Origin: Bacteroidales bacterium
GTDB taxonomy: Bacteria > Bacteroidota > Bacteroidia > Bacteroidales > UBA12077
Assembly (NCBI GenBank): GCA_028282785.1
Contig: JANQHE010000057.1
Location: forward strand, 1-64,000
Reading direction: 5' to 3'
DNA: 64,000 bases
Position numbers and translations under genes: made by a program. Shown piece after piece: positions 53,818 to 61,762 of this stretch (positions are counted from its first letter, which is position 1; every line of letters starts with the position of its first letter). The notes under the pieces were generated by a model that ran no database searches, was not told the origin of the DNA, and saw only the letters and a program-made list of their open reading frames with translations.

Positions 53818-53997
53818 TTCTCTGCTCGCTTGGAATTGTAGTTCGTGTAATAACGGAAAATATATAAAAAACACCCAGCCGTTTTAGGCTGGGTTTAGTT
53901 TTTAGAAATTGTATCCCTAAAACCTTGACATTTTCCTGCCATTGTAGGCAGGCTTTCGCTCCGCACAGCTTGAAAAGCTGCTTAAGCAGTTGTTAAG
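53818..53997. repeat. Left copy of 155-180 bp direct repeat flanking the HicBA-like pair
   Basis: The left copy aligns with 55272-55426 from TTCTCTGCTCGC through GTAATAACG, CCCAGCC, AAACCTTGACATTT, CCTGCC...GGCAGGCTTTCGC, and AGCTTGAAAA to CAGTTGTTAAG. It includes the hairpin CCTGCCATTGTAGGCAGG and the palindrome CTGCTTAAGCAG. The repeat period is about 1454 bases, just long enough for the two genes between. Confidence 0.8.
53873..53894 (+). terminator. Rho-independent terminator in the left repeat
   Basis: ACCCAGCC and GGCTGGGT form an 8-base GC-rich stem around the loop GTTTTA, followed by TTAGTTTTT. It ends transcription of the AI-2E transporter gene. The right repeat keeps the first arm but has lost the second. 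Confidence 0.75.
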
Positions 53998-54045
53998 TGT
54001 ATTTAAAGTGACTTTAGTTAAATATATTTTATTAATTTTACTATT

Positions 54046-54978
54046 ATGAAAATGGACTTAAATAAGGGTGTGTTCATACAAATTAGTGGAGAAGTAGGGA
54101 AATATAATACTTTGCCAATTGATTTTCTTGTGAAATTTGCTCAAGAACTTCAGGAGTTAATAAAAACACTTGCTAAGTATGATTTACCATCCAATGAAGC
54201 TATTAATCTTGATAACTTCCAAATCGAACTAACTGATTTTAAAAAAGGAAGTGCTGTTCCTAAATTTGCTTTCTCTCAAAGGACAGAAAAGTTAACTGGT
54301 ATTAATTGGCAAGTTCATAGAAACGCTATAAATGATAAATTTGAGAAACTTATTGAAGTATCAAATAAAGGCGATTATAGCCAGTTAAAAGAAATTTATC
54401 CAGAGCCATCAAAAAGAAATCCTATTGTTGAACAATTTTATGGTTTTACAAATGCTTTTGGAACAACTCCTGTGTCTTTCGTAGATTATGAAGAAAAACA
54501 AAATAAGGTCATCCCTTTATATAAAATAAACAAGTTTAAATCGAGTATTAAAAAAGATCTTACAGCAGAAATTATTGAAGAGAAACCTTTTGAAGAGTCT
54601 GTTGATGAAGGATTTGGTAAAATAAAAACTACAACAACAAAATCTGGCAAAAAGAAAAGGCAGATAATGAGTTTTTATTCTAAGAAAAATATCGCGCTTG
54701 AATTTGCTCCAGAAGTTATTATTGTTGAAGATAGAAAGTATATCTTAAAGCATCCTTTACGTTGTTTGTTTGAAAAAGACGATGATTATTTTGTAATACA
54801 AAATGAAATGCTTGATATTATTGGAACAGGATTAACAGAAGATGATGCAGAGAAATCCTTTTGTGAAGAATTTGATTATATATATCAAAGATATAATGCA
54901 CTGAAAGATGAACAATTAACGCAAAAAATTTTTTTAGCAAAAACTATTTTAAATCAAATTGTTGTAAAAGTTGAATAA
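54046..54978 (+). CDS. Two-domain protein with C-terminal HicB-like antitoxin domain
   Basis: The 310-residue protein has an N-terminal domain of unknown identity (about 1-190, FIQISGEVGKYNTLPIDFLVKFAQELQELI..., with FKKGSAVPKF). A basic linker with KSGKKKRQ follows, then a C-terminal domain (about 225-290) reading HPLRCLFEKDDDYFVIQNEMLDIIGTGLTEDDAEKSF. That matches the HicB partial RNase H-like pattern (a strand, a DDDYFV turn, a GxGxTxxEA helix). Ordinary HicB proteins are about 70-150 residues, so the N-terminal part is extra. The stop TAA shares its last A with the ATG of the HicA-like gene. It probably neutralises that protein. Confidence 0.6.
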   Translation: MKMDLNKGVFIQISGEVGKYNTLPIDFLVKFAQELQELIKTLAKYDLPSNEAINLDNFQIELTDFKKGSAVPKFAFSQRTEKLTGINWQVHRNAINDKFEKLIEVSNKGDYSQLKEIYPEPSKRNPIVEQFYGFTNAFGTTPVSFVDYEEKQNKVIPLYKINKFKSSIKKDLTAEIIEEKPFEESVDEGFGKIKTTTTKSGKKKRQIMSFYSKKNIALEFAPEVIIVEDRKYILKHPLRCLFEKDDDYFVIQNEMLDIIGTGLTEDDAEKSFCEEFDYIYQRYNALKDEQLTQKIFLAKTILNQIVVKVE

Positions 54979-55265
54979 TGAGTGTACTTGATGCCAAAAA
55001 AACATATAAGAATTTAAAGAAAAAAGGATTTGTTGACTCTGTAAATCATAGCAAAGACCATAAACGGTTAGAGTTGTTTTATAACGATAAGTTAGTTTGC
55101 CACACTAAAATAAGCCACGGGAATAAAGACATCGGAAAATATTTAATTAAACAAATGTCCTTTCAATGTAAGTTAGATAAAAATAAATTTGTTGATTTAG
55201 CTAATTGCCCGTTAAGTAAAGAAGAATACATTGCAATCCTTGAAGAAAAAGGATTATTACAATAA
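54978..55265 (+). CDS. HicA-like toxin (YcfA/dsRBD-like fold)
   Basis: The 95-residue protein reads AKKTYKNLKKKGFVDSVNHSKDHKRLELFYNDKLVCHTKISHGNKDIGKYLIKQM. It follows the HicA pattern: a helix, GF, a His-containing hairpin (SKDHKRL in place of the catalytic GSH/H motif), a strand, then the conserved HGNKDI and a final helix. The extra C-terminal segment (NCPLSKEEYIAILEEKG) is seen in a HicA-like subgroup. It starts at the last base of the HicB-like stop codon, so translation is coupled. HicA is an mRNA-cleaving toxin; toxicity here is inferred. Confidence 0.55.
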   Translation: MSVLDAKKTYKNLKKKGFVDSVNHSKDHKRLELFYNDKLVCHTKISHGNKDIGKYLIKQMSFQCKLDKNKFVDLANCPLSKEEYIAILEEKGLLQ

Positions 55266-55271
55266 ATTCAC

Positions 55272-55426
55272 TTCTCTGCTCGCACAAATTTGTAGTTCGG
55301 GTAATAACGAAAATAAAAAAACAAACCCAGCCATTTTGAAGTGCCCCCAAAAACCTTGACATTTACCTGCCGATGCAGGCAGGCTTTCGCACCGCAGCTT
55401 GAAAAATTGCTGAATCAGTTGTTAAG
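55272..55426. repeat. Right copy of the direct repeat flanking the HicBA-like pair
   Basis: This copy starts 6 bases after the HicA-like stop and aligns with 53818-53997 as described there. It differs by about 25 bases of deletion after CCCAGCC, losing half of the terminator hairpin. It keeps CCTGCC-N6-GGCAGG and TTTCGCACCGCAGCTTGAAAA. Similarity ends at GTTGTTAAG. The two copies are clearly diverged, so the duplication is not recent. Confidence 0.8.
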
Positions 55427-55841
55427 ATTTAGTGTGTTTTATGCCAAAAAATCATGACATGAAATTGTAACATTAGTCATTGATAATGACATCATTACAT
55501 ATTATAAACTTATCTTTATGTCTATATGATTATATACTAGACAATTACAAGAATAGGTTAAATGCCAGAAAGATAGGAACTTAATTAATATTGTTAATAA
55601 TTAGTTAAAAACGTTGAACGCTTAGACGTATGCTGTAAAACATAAAGGCATCGTTTTTGCTTAAAACATATAATGTTATTTAAATAACAATCCTGCCCTT
55701 TAAATGTGTGTGGGGCAGGATATTTAAAAGACGAAGTCTTTTATGTTCGCGCATCAAATTTATGACTTCCTTTTTAAAAATCCAAAAATAACACACATGC
55801 TTGAAGTAAGCTACTTCGAATGTTAACTTAAAACATTACGT
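55427..55841. other. Hairpin-rich noncoding region before the zinc-ribbon gene
   Basis: These 415 bases hold no supportable gene. Near 55493 is GTCATT-GAT-AATGAC. Near 55675 is the palindrome TGTTATTTAAATAACA. At 55690-55721 is a perfect 9-base GC-rich stem (ATCCTGCCC and GGGCAGGAT). At 55725-55743 is TAAAAGAC-GAA-GTCTTTTA. Near 55803-55817 is GAAGTA-AGC-TACTTC. The last three are tightly spaced just upstream of the zinc-ribbon ATG and could form a structured leader or terminators. Confidence 0.5.
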
Positions 55842-55976
55842 ATGTCAAGCACAGGAGAAAAACCAGGAAAAGGTGTGTACACATGTAAGCGTTGCGGTCA
55901 AACGGTTGTGTTAGATGATAACTCTGATACTTTACCACCATGCCCAAAATGCAATCATACAGAGTATCACCCTTAA
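55842..55976 (+). CDS. Small zinc-ribbon protein
   Basis: This 44-residue frame reads GKGVYTCKRCGQTVVLDDNS and then LPPCPKCNHTEYHP. The spacing of Cys-x2-Cys and Cys-x2-Cys (CKRC, CPKC) makes a compact rubredoxin-like zinc ribbon, of the short type that occurs in Bacteroidota. ATG at 55842 is preceded by TTACGT and no strong Shine-Dalgarno, which is normal in this phylum. It lies 36 bases before the GIY-YIG gene, so the two may share a transcript. Function is unknown. Confidence 0.8.
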   Translation: MSSTGEKPGKGVYTCKRCGQTVVLDDNSDTLPPCPKCNHTEYHP

Positions 55977-56012
55977 AAATAAATTTTTGTTAAATTTTTT
56001 AAAAGGAAGATT

Positions 56013-56261
56013 ATGTCAGATAGAGACACGTACAAGTACGAATTGAAGAACGGAAAGAAAGTTGTTTACGTTGGAATTACTAATAATCCAGAACAACGAT
56101 TAAAGCAACATGAGAATGAAAAGGAATTTACTCACATGAATTTGGTCGGTAGGAAAACAACTGAAGAAGCCGCTCATAAGTGGGAACAAGAAAGGTTAAA
56201 AACCTATCGTAAAAATCATGGTGGAGATAATCCTAAGTATAATAAGATAAACGATGGATAA
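56013..56261 (+). CDS. Minimal GIY-YIG nuclease-like protein
   Basis: The 82-residue protein covers only a GIY-YIG domain. It starts KYELKNGKKVVYVGITNNPEQRLKQHE, where VVYVGIT replaces the second YIG element, R and H follow in the expected helix, the metal-binding Glu lies in HKWEQERLKTY, and an Asn in NPKYNKIND. GIY-YIG nucleases cut DNA with one metal; this one has no DNA-binding domain attached. An AAAAGGAAGA tract 8 bases before the ATG may help initiation. It lies between the zinc ribbon and a second, more diverged GIY-YIG-like gene. Confidence 0.75.
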   Translation: MSDRDTYKYELKNGKKVVYVGITNNPEQRLKQHENEKEFTHMNLVGRKTTEEAAHKWEQERLKTYRKNHGGDNPKYNKINDG

Positions 56262-56325
56262 AGAACAGGATGCGTGAGCATCCTATTCTTTTAATAATTA
56301 ATTAACAGTATAAAAATATTATAAT

Positions 56326-56616
56326 ATGGCATCAGCTACAACAATTAAATCAAGGATAAAGTCTCGTATTGAAGACTCTAAAAACTCTACTTACTCAGAT
56401 TGGGTAATCGGCATTACTTCAGAGCCTGTGACAAGAAAAAAAGCACATGGTGACCCAAAATATTGGACAATGTGGGATGCAGATTCAGAAAAAGTTGCAA
56501 GAGAAGTAGAAACTTATTTTTTAAATGAATATCCCGAAGAGAAATCTAAAAGAATGAAAGGTGGAACAGGTGGGGATATTGATGGGCGAAAAACGGTTTA
56601 CGTTTATATTTATTAG
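56326..56616 (+). CDS. Second GIY-YIG-like small protein (degenerate)
   Basis: The 96-residue protein has DWVIGITSEPVTRKKAHGD, matching the YVGIT-xxx-RxxxH helix of the GIY-YIG fold, then ARE(V)ETYFLNEYPE with an aligned Glu, and a Gly-rich end (MKGGTGGDIDGRKTVYVYIY). The first GIY element is weaker than in the neighbour at 56013, and no equivalent of its Asn is evident. It may be a nuclease-fold protein that has lost activity. It lies 64 bases after that gene and may be co-transcribed. Confidence 0.55.
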   Translation: MASATTIKSRIKSRIEDSKNSTYSDWVIGITSEPVTRKKAHGDPKYWTMWDADSEKVAREVETYFLNEYPEEKSKRMKGGTGGDIDGRKTVYVYIY

Positions 56617-56652
56617 AGCGCACAGCCTGCACGGCTACTTTCACATAATTGC

Positions 56653-56704
56653 CTTATAGGACAGTTTTAGGGACCTTAAATCAGTCCCGTGCTGTTCCTA
56701 TAAG
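56653..56704. repeat. Long imperfect hairpin downstream of the GIY-YIG genes
   Basis: CTTATAGGACAG...GGGAC pairs with GTCCC...GCTGTTCCTATAAG across 52 bases, with a two-base bulge and a 9-base loop. A short hairpin AGCC-TGCAC-GGCT lies just before it. It can act as a terminator for the small-gene cluster, though no T-run follows. Its size and symmetry also fit a recombination site. Confidence 0.55.
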
Positions 56705-57293
56705 AAGCTATTATATTAATGTAAGCTTTGTCTTGTACTGGTCTGCGGAGTGAACAGTTAATGAAGCGATATGAAAGGATTAAGTGTAGCGTGGAAAATA
56801 AAAAAAAGTCGTTGCCCTTTTGTCCGTTAAAATAAAAAACTCCTACTCCCTATGCCCGTTAAAATAGCCTTTTTTTAACATTAAATGTGGCTTCCAAAGC
56901 CTTCAAAATGCCAGATTTGTTACCTAAAATCCTTTGTAAGCCTTAACTTATAATGCTTATAGAAATTTCACTTTTTTGTCCTTTACAAATTTGATTACGC
57001 AATTTAACTTCGCTTAAAATAGTGTTAAAATAACATCTAAAGGGTTAATTATAAACTATAGTTTGCTTATACAGAATATAACTTTGAAAAAATACAAGTT
57101 GTAGGGCTTGATAAGATTTTTTTCGCTCTTAATTGTTTGCCCGTTTCGTATGTTGAATTTATGAAATGTGGTAAAAGAAAGATGAATAAAAATTAATTAG
57201 AAATTGGCTTAAATAAAATAACATCAAATTGTATAATATATTAAAGAGAAGATAAAACAAAGTATAAACTGATCATAAAGCATAAATAATACT
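56705..57293. other. Noncoding region
   Basis: About 590 AT-rich bases with no gene that I can support. The 11-mer CCGTTAAAATA occurs twice close together, near 56824 and 56866. I see no other structure. Confidence 0.4.
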
Positions 57294-57431
57294 ATGGAAA
57301 CAAAAGTGCTTACACTGTTAATAGGAATAGCTGGTTTTTTATTAACCATGGTAATCTTGAGATTTACACCAAATGATAAAATCAAAGCTATGGCTCAATT
57401 TTTTAAAGCCTTTTTACCAAAAGGCCTATAA
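57294..57431 (+). CDS. Single-span membrane microprotein
   Basis: A 45-residue frame starts at an ATG and reads METKVLTLLIGIAGFLLTMV, with one membrane helix at about 5-22, then a basic amphipathic tail ending KAFLPKGL. Its length, N-out hydrophobic helix and basic C-terminus fit a small membrane peptide, such as a toxin-like or regulatory microprotein, but no family is recognised. It lies alone between noncoding regions, 290 bases before the cupin gene. Confidence 0.45.
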   Translation: METKVLTLLIGIAGFLLTMVILRFTPNDKIKAMAQFFKAFLPKGL

Positions 57432-57676
57432 CTGAAATTTTAAAAATCTTTAAAAAATAGCAATGTTAGATTCATTTTGAGGTACTGGTGAATTTTTATT
57501 AGGAAGTCCACCTTGTCTTTCTCAGTTCATTTGAGGCTATAAAATAGAATAATATAATAGTTATTAAAGCATGTATGTGGATATCCGCACTAGCTAAGCG
57601 AATGGAAAATTATTTCAGACATGTATGCCAAAAAAGAATTATAATTTTAAAATAAATGTGTATTATGCTTTAACTT

Positions 57677-57684
57677 TATATTTG
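57677..57684 (+). promoter_or_regulatory. Possible -7 promoter box (TATATTTG) for the cupin gene
   Basis: TATATTTG matches the consensus TAnnTTTG and ends 37 bases before the ATG. No TTG is present at the usual -33 distance. Confidence 0.4.
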
Positions 57685-57721
57685 TTTTATTGTTATTAAT
57701 TATTAAACGAAACAACATTAC

Positions 57722-58048
57722 ATGGAAGATAAAATAAATCACTCGAAAGTATTTGATTTTGCTCAAAAGGTTCAGTACTCTAGCGATGGAATTGTAAGCA
57801 AAAAGATAATTCAAAGGTCCGTTGGAAATGTTACATTATTTGCATTTGACCAGGGGCAGGAATTAAGTGAACATTCAGCACCATTTGATGCCTTAATTCA
57901 GGTTTTAGAAGGTAAAGCACAGATTATCATTGATAAAAAACCTTATGATGTTTCTGAAGGGAGCTCAATTATTATGCCTGCGAATATCCCACATGCTGTT
58001 AAAGCCCCGGCTAAGTTCAAGATGCTTTTAACAATGATAAAAGAATAG
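57722..58048 (+). CDS. Single-domain cupin protein
   Basis: The 108-residue protein is one cupin barrel (about 35-105). Motif 1 appears as LSEHSAPFDALIQVLEGKAQIII with a single His, and motif 2 as IIMPANIPHAVKAPAKFKMLL with a His. It therefore has fewer metal ligands than most enzymes and may bind a small molecule or have lost metal. It is a stand-alone gene converging on the ATC-hydrolase-like gene. Confidence 0.88.
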   Translation: MEDKINHSKVFDFAQKVQYSSDGIVSKKIIQRSVGNVTLFAFDQGQELSEHSAPFDALIQVLEGKAQIIIDKKPYDVSEGSSIIMPANIPHAVKAPAKFKMLLTMIKE

Positions 58049-58206
58049 ACTATTAAGCCTGAGTAGCCGGCTTTTTTATCCAGCCAATCGCGTGTGTTAC
58101 GCGTAAAATGAATGCTCCAGCCAAAGAAAAATAACAAGCGTCTTATTTAAAACGGTACGTTGCATTTTTGTCAATTACACCTGTATTTTTAAAAAACCCT
58201 TTTGTT

Positions 58207-58848
58207 TTACCCTTCAAAAATATATTTGTGGTTACAACAATCGTGGCCTTGCATTAAGGTTTTGTCCCTTTCCATCCTAATTTTAGGATTAAATCCTTTG
58301 GGCCAGGAATAGTCGCCATAACAAACTGCAGCAAATCCAATATCACCTGCATTATGTTTTTGAAAAGCCTTTGCCCAAATACATTCTGTTACTTTTAATT
58401 CGAAAACTTCATCGGTTTCCTGAACTATTTCTTTAGTTAGGGTTTTATCATAATAGTCAGCTTTGAATTGAGCTACATACGTTTTTAGTGAATTATCAGC
58501 AGCATTTTCAGCTTGCTTTTGTCCATACTCAAACATCCGTTTTTCGGTTCTCTTTTTTAAGAACTCTATTAGATTTTCCTTACCCATTTCATCTTCCAAA
58601 TCCTTAGCTAGTCTAATAAACTCTCCATACCTCATATCAAAAACTTGTTCAAAAGAGAATTCCCGGGGATACGGATTTTCGAATTTATGTTTTTCAGTGC
58701 TCTTTGGATCCTGCTCAAAAAAACTTTTTGAATCTTCCGACATTGCATACAAAGCATTCATTCCTAAACACGGTAAAGCACAAGCTGTGGCTAAACTGCC
58801 TATAAATTTCCGGCGTTGTATCTTTTTGGTTGGATCATGTTCTTGCAT
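58207..58848 (-). CDS. L-2-amino-thiazoline-4-carboxylate hydrolase-like protein with Tat-like signal
   Basis: The 213-residue protein starts with KIQRRKFIGSLATACALPCLG, a twin-arginine-type signal. The conserved core ECIWAKAFQKHNAGDIGFAAVCYGDYSWPKGFNPKI...LMQGHDCCNHKY matches the ATC hydrolase family, whose founding member opens a thiazoline ring on the way to L-cysteine. The cysteines in VCYGD and DCCNH are conserved. Members in Bacteroidota are exported and probably have other substrates. It stands alone, converging on the cupin gene. Confidence 0.82.
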   Translation of the reverse strand: MQEHDPTKKIQRRKFIGSLATACALPCLGMNALYAMSEDSKSFFEQDPKSTEKHKFENPYPREFSFEQVFDMRYGEFIRLAKDLEDEMGKENLIEFLKKRTEKRMFEYGQKQAENAADNSLKTYVAQFKADYYDKTLTKEIVQETDEVFELKVTECIWAKAFQKHNAGDIGFAAVCYGDYSWPKGFNPKIRMERDKTLMQGHDCCNHKYIFEG

Positions 58849-58969
58849 ATTCTAACAATTTAAGTTCCAGTAAATTTAATAATTAGGGCATTAAGAATGA
58901 ATTTAAATCAAAAAGCGTTCTTTCAACTTTTTGTTTAAAATATTGTTAGTAATTATAAACTAAAAAATT

Positions 58970-59680
58970 ATGAAAACAATATATCATAGTGGGGATTCGA
59001 GAGGGCATGGAAATCATGGATGGTTAAATGCATACCATTCTTTTAGTTTTGCAAATTATTACAATCCGGAAAGAATTCATTTCGGAGCACTTCGGGTTTT
59101 AAATGATGATACAATTGCCCCCGGAGAAGGTTTTGGAACTCATCCACATGATAATATGGAGATTATAACTATTCCTTTAAGTGGCGATTTGGAACACAAA
59201 GACAGTATGGGTAATTCCGGAATTATTCAGAATGGAGAAATTCAAGTAATGAGTGCCGGAACAGGAATTCAACATAGCGAATTTAACCACAATCAAAATA
59301 AAGAGTTGAAACTACTCCAGATTTGGGTTTTCCCTAACAAACTTGATGTTGAGCCACGATACGATCAAATTTCATTGCCGGAAAAAGAAAATGAACTGGT
59401 TCAAATAGTTTCTCCAAACAAAGATGATGATGGTGTTTGGATACACCAGGATGCGTGGTTTCACCTGGGAAATTTAAAACAGGGATGGGAAGGAGAATAC
59501 CAATTGAAAGGCAAAAGTCATGGGGTATATGCTTTTATAATAGATGGAAAAGTAAAAATAGAAAACCAGGAACTGGATAAACGAGATGCTTTAGGAATAT
59601 CTGATACTGAAAAGTTTAGTATAACTGTATCTGAAGATTCAAAAGTTCTTTTAATGGAAGTACCAATGCAAATTAAATAA
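58970..59680 (+). CDS. Pirin-family bicupin protein
   Basis: The 236-residue protein has a canonical pirin start (HSGDSRGHGNHGWLNAYHSFSFANYYNPERIHFGALRVLNDD). It keeps the metal site FGTHPHDNMEIITIPLSGDLEHKDSMG and IQVMSAGTGIQHSEFNHN. Pirins bind Fe(II) and some act as quercetinases or redox sensors. It is 7 bases upstream of the Fe-S protein gene, suggesting a redox-linked two-gene operon. Confidence 0.95.
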   Translation: MKTIYHSGDSRGHGNHGWLNAYHSFSFANYYNPERIHFGALRVLNDDTIAPGEGFGTHPHDNMEIITIPLSGDLEHKDSMGNSGIIQNGEIQVMSAGTGIQHSEFNHNQNKELKLLQIWVFPNKLDVEPRYDQISLPEKENELVQIVSPNKDDDGVWIHQDAWFHLGNLKQGWEGEYQLKGKSHGVYAFIIDGKVKIENQELDKRDALGISDTEKFSITVSEDSKVLLMEVPMQIK

Positions 59681-59687
59681 TATTATT

Positions 59688-60110
59688 ATGGACAAGGTAA
59701 AAAAATATTCGAACGGAGAAGTGACCATTGTTTGGAAACCAAACCTTTGCATTCATTCAACAAATTGTGTAAAAGGTCTGCCTGAAGTTTTCGATAATAA
59801 TAAGCGCCCATGGATCAATGCCGAGGGAGCAAGTACAGATGAAATTATCTCACAAGTTAAGAAATGTCCATCCGGAGCATTATCTTATTATTTAAACAAT
59901 CAAAAAGAAAAAGGAGAACAAACTATGAGTAATGTAAAAGTAGATTTGATGGAAAATGGCCCTATAATTGTTAACGGAAAAGTTGAATTGAAAAACAGCA
60001 AAGGTGAAGTTGTTCCAACAGATGAAACAGTAGCATTATGCCGTTGTGGTGGTTCAACTAACAAACCATTTTGTGATGGAACACATAATACCAATGGTTT
60101 TCAGGGATAA
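59688..60110 (+). CDS. Mono-cluster ferredoxin-like (Fer4_19) plus CDGSH iron-sulfur protein
   Basis: The 140-residue protein fuses two Fe-S domains. The first (about 8-62) is of the YjdI/Fer4_19 type (VTIVWKPNLCIHSTNCVKGLPEVF and VKKCPSGALSYY). The second (about 80-135) is a CDGSH domain with the cluster ligands in LCRCGGSTNKPFCDGTH. Both are predicted redox or cluster-transfer modules. It follows the pirin gene by 7 bases. An internal ATG near 59925 opens the CDGSH half, but the fused frame is continuous and preferred. Confidence 0.93.
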   Translation: MDKVKKYSNGEVTIVWKPNLCIHSTNCVKGLPEVFDNNKRPWINAEGASTDEIISQVKKCPSGALSYYLNNQKEKGEQTMSNVKVDLMENGPIIVNGKVELKNSKGEVVPTDETVALCRCGGSTNKPFCDGTHNTNGFQG

Positions 60111-60217
60111 GCACAAATTATCTTGTAAAATTTTAATGCATGTACATTAAGGTTCGGACTATTTAATTTGACTCATGTCAATTAATGGTTTAAATTAGTA
60201 TAGTTAACCTGATAAAT

Positions 60218-61762
60218 ATGCACCGACAACCTCATATCCTTATCGTTGATGATGATGGATTTATCCGCGATTCCGTAGAAAGAATAGTAAAACAGCTGGG
60301 ATATAAATCTACAACTGCTACCAATGGCAAAGAGGCTTTAAACCTGGCGCAAGAACATATTTACGACCTTATTATTTCGGATTTATACATGCCGGAGATG
60401 GATGGGCATGAATTAATAAAAAACATTAAATCACTTCACGAATATAAAAATATTCCTTTCCTATTTCTTTCAGGAGCCAATGAACGAAGTACATGGATAA
60501 AAAATTTAAATGCAGGTGCTGATGATTTTATAACCAAACCTTTTGATAAAAAAATACTTGCTCTTAAACTTCGTAGCTATATTAAAAAGCACTTTTTACG
60601 AAAAGAGTTGCTTAAAAGCAATAAGGAATATAACATTAACCTTAGCGAAGGAACCGTTTTATTCTGTACCTCAAAGGATAGCAATTATGAGCTAAATTCA
60701 GAGATGTTATATGCGAATGTTAAAACTATTTATAGTAGTAAAGAATTATTTGAGGTCATTGATAGTTTAAAAATTTGGGTTGTTTTAATTGATTCAAATA
60801 GTAAAGATGAATACGATATCAGTAAAATAAAAATTTCATCCAATCTTGAATTTTCAATTGTTCTTATAGCAAATAATTATGATGAAATAGAAGATATGAT
60901 ATATAGCGGTATAGGCAATTTTATTTCAAAATCGCTTCCGGAAAAGTTGTTTTATCACCAATTAAATGCCCTAATATCCAGAGAAATAGAATTAAAAAAC
61001 AAATACATCAATGCTATAAAATTAGCAGCAGATAATTCTCCGATACGATTTGAACGAAAGACAGAACAAGTTTTTAGCGATCATAAAATCTCTTTAATTC
61101 ATGAACCCTACGAATATGTTCCGGGCGGTGATTTTTATGAAATATTTTCTAATAAAGAAAATGATGTAAAAATAATTGTGATAGGTGATGTAATGGGTAA
61201 AAAATGGGGTGCCTGGTTTTTTGTTAATGCTTACCTGGCTTATATTAGAAGTACTATCCATTTTTTATTAGGTAATACCTCATCAAACGAATTGAGCGCA
61301 TCTGCAATTATAGAACATTTAAATAAACAAATATCTCATGATCTGCAGATTGCTGAAGTCTTTACAACATTTTCCGTTATTATCATTAATAAAAACCATA
61401 AAATTAGTATAGCAGCGGCAGGTGCAATGCAACCTTTAATGTATAAATCAGAAGATAAAAATATAAGTACATTGAATATTACAGGAATGTTGCTTGGTAT
61501 ATCAAAAGATTCATCATATCAGCAGTTGGAGCTGGAACTAAAGAAAAATGATAAAATTCTATTCTTTTCAGATGGATATTCCGAAACCCTAAATTATGAA
61601 ACCAATGAAATGTTATCCGCTAATGCTGTTGCAAAAGTTTTAAAAAATTTAGGAAGTTATGAGGATTTGAATATTTCTTTACTAGAAAAAACAATTATTA
61701 AAGACAATAAAATTAAATCTTTTGATGATGATCGTACTTTATTACTCATCAATAGGTTGTAG
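60218..61762 (+). CDS. Receiver-PP2C (RsbU/SpoIIE-like) signalling phosphatase
   Basis: The 514-residue protein has a receiver domain (about 5-125) with the acidic pocket D11-D13 and phospho-acceptor Asp55 (IISDLYMPEMDG). The middle part (about 150-255) resembles a second, degenerate receiver. A PP2C-type phosphatase domain follows at about 290-510 (YVPGGDFYEIF, IIVIGDVMGK, AAAGAMQPLMYK, KILFFSDGYSE, DDRTLL). Such proteins dephosphorylate an anti-sigma-factor antagonist in partner-switching stress control. No partner kinase or antagonist is adjacent. Its 3' end overlaps the converging DUF2809 gene by 21 bases. Confidence 0.93.
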   Translation: MHRQPHILIVDDDGFIRDSVERIVKQLGYKSTTATNGKEALNLAQEHIYDLIISDLYMPEMDGHELIKNIKSLHEYKNIPFLFLSGANERSTWIKNLNAGADDFITKPFDKKILALKLRSYIKKHFLRKELLKSNKEYNINLSEGTVLFCTSKDSNYELNSEMLYANVKTIYSSKELFEVIDSLKIWVVLIDSNSKDEYDISKIKISSNLEFSIVLIANNYDEIEDMIYSGIGNFISKSLPEKLFYHQLNALISREIELKNKYINAIKLAADNSPIRFERKTEQVFSDHKISLIHEPYEYVPGGDFYEIFSNKENDVKIIVIGDVMGKKWGAWFFVNAYLAYIRSTIHFLLGNTSSNELSASAIIEHLNKQISHDLQIAEVFTTFSVIIINKNHKISIAAAGAMQPLMYKSEDKNISTLNITGMLLGISKDSSYQQLELELKKNDKILFFSDGYSETLNYETNEMLSANAVAKVLKNLGSYEDLNISLLEKTIIKDNKIKSFDDDRTLLLINRL

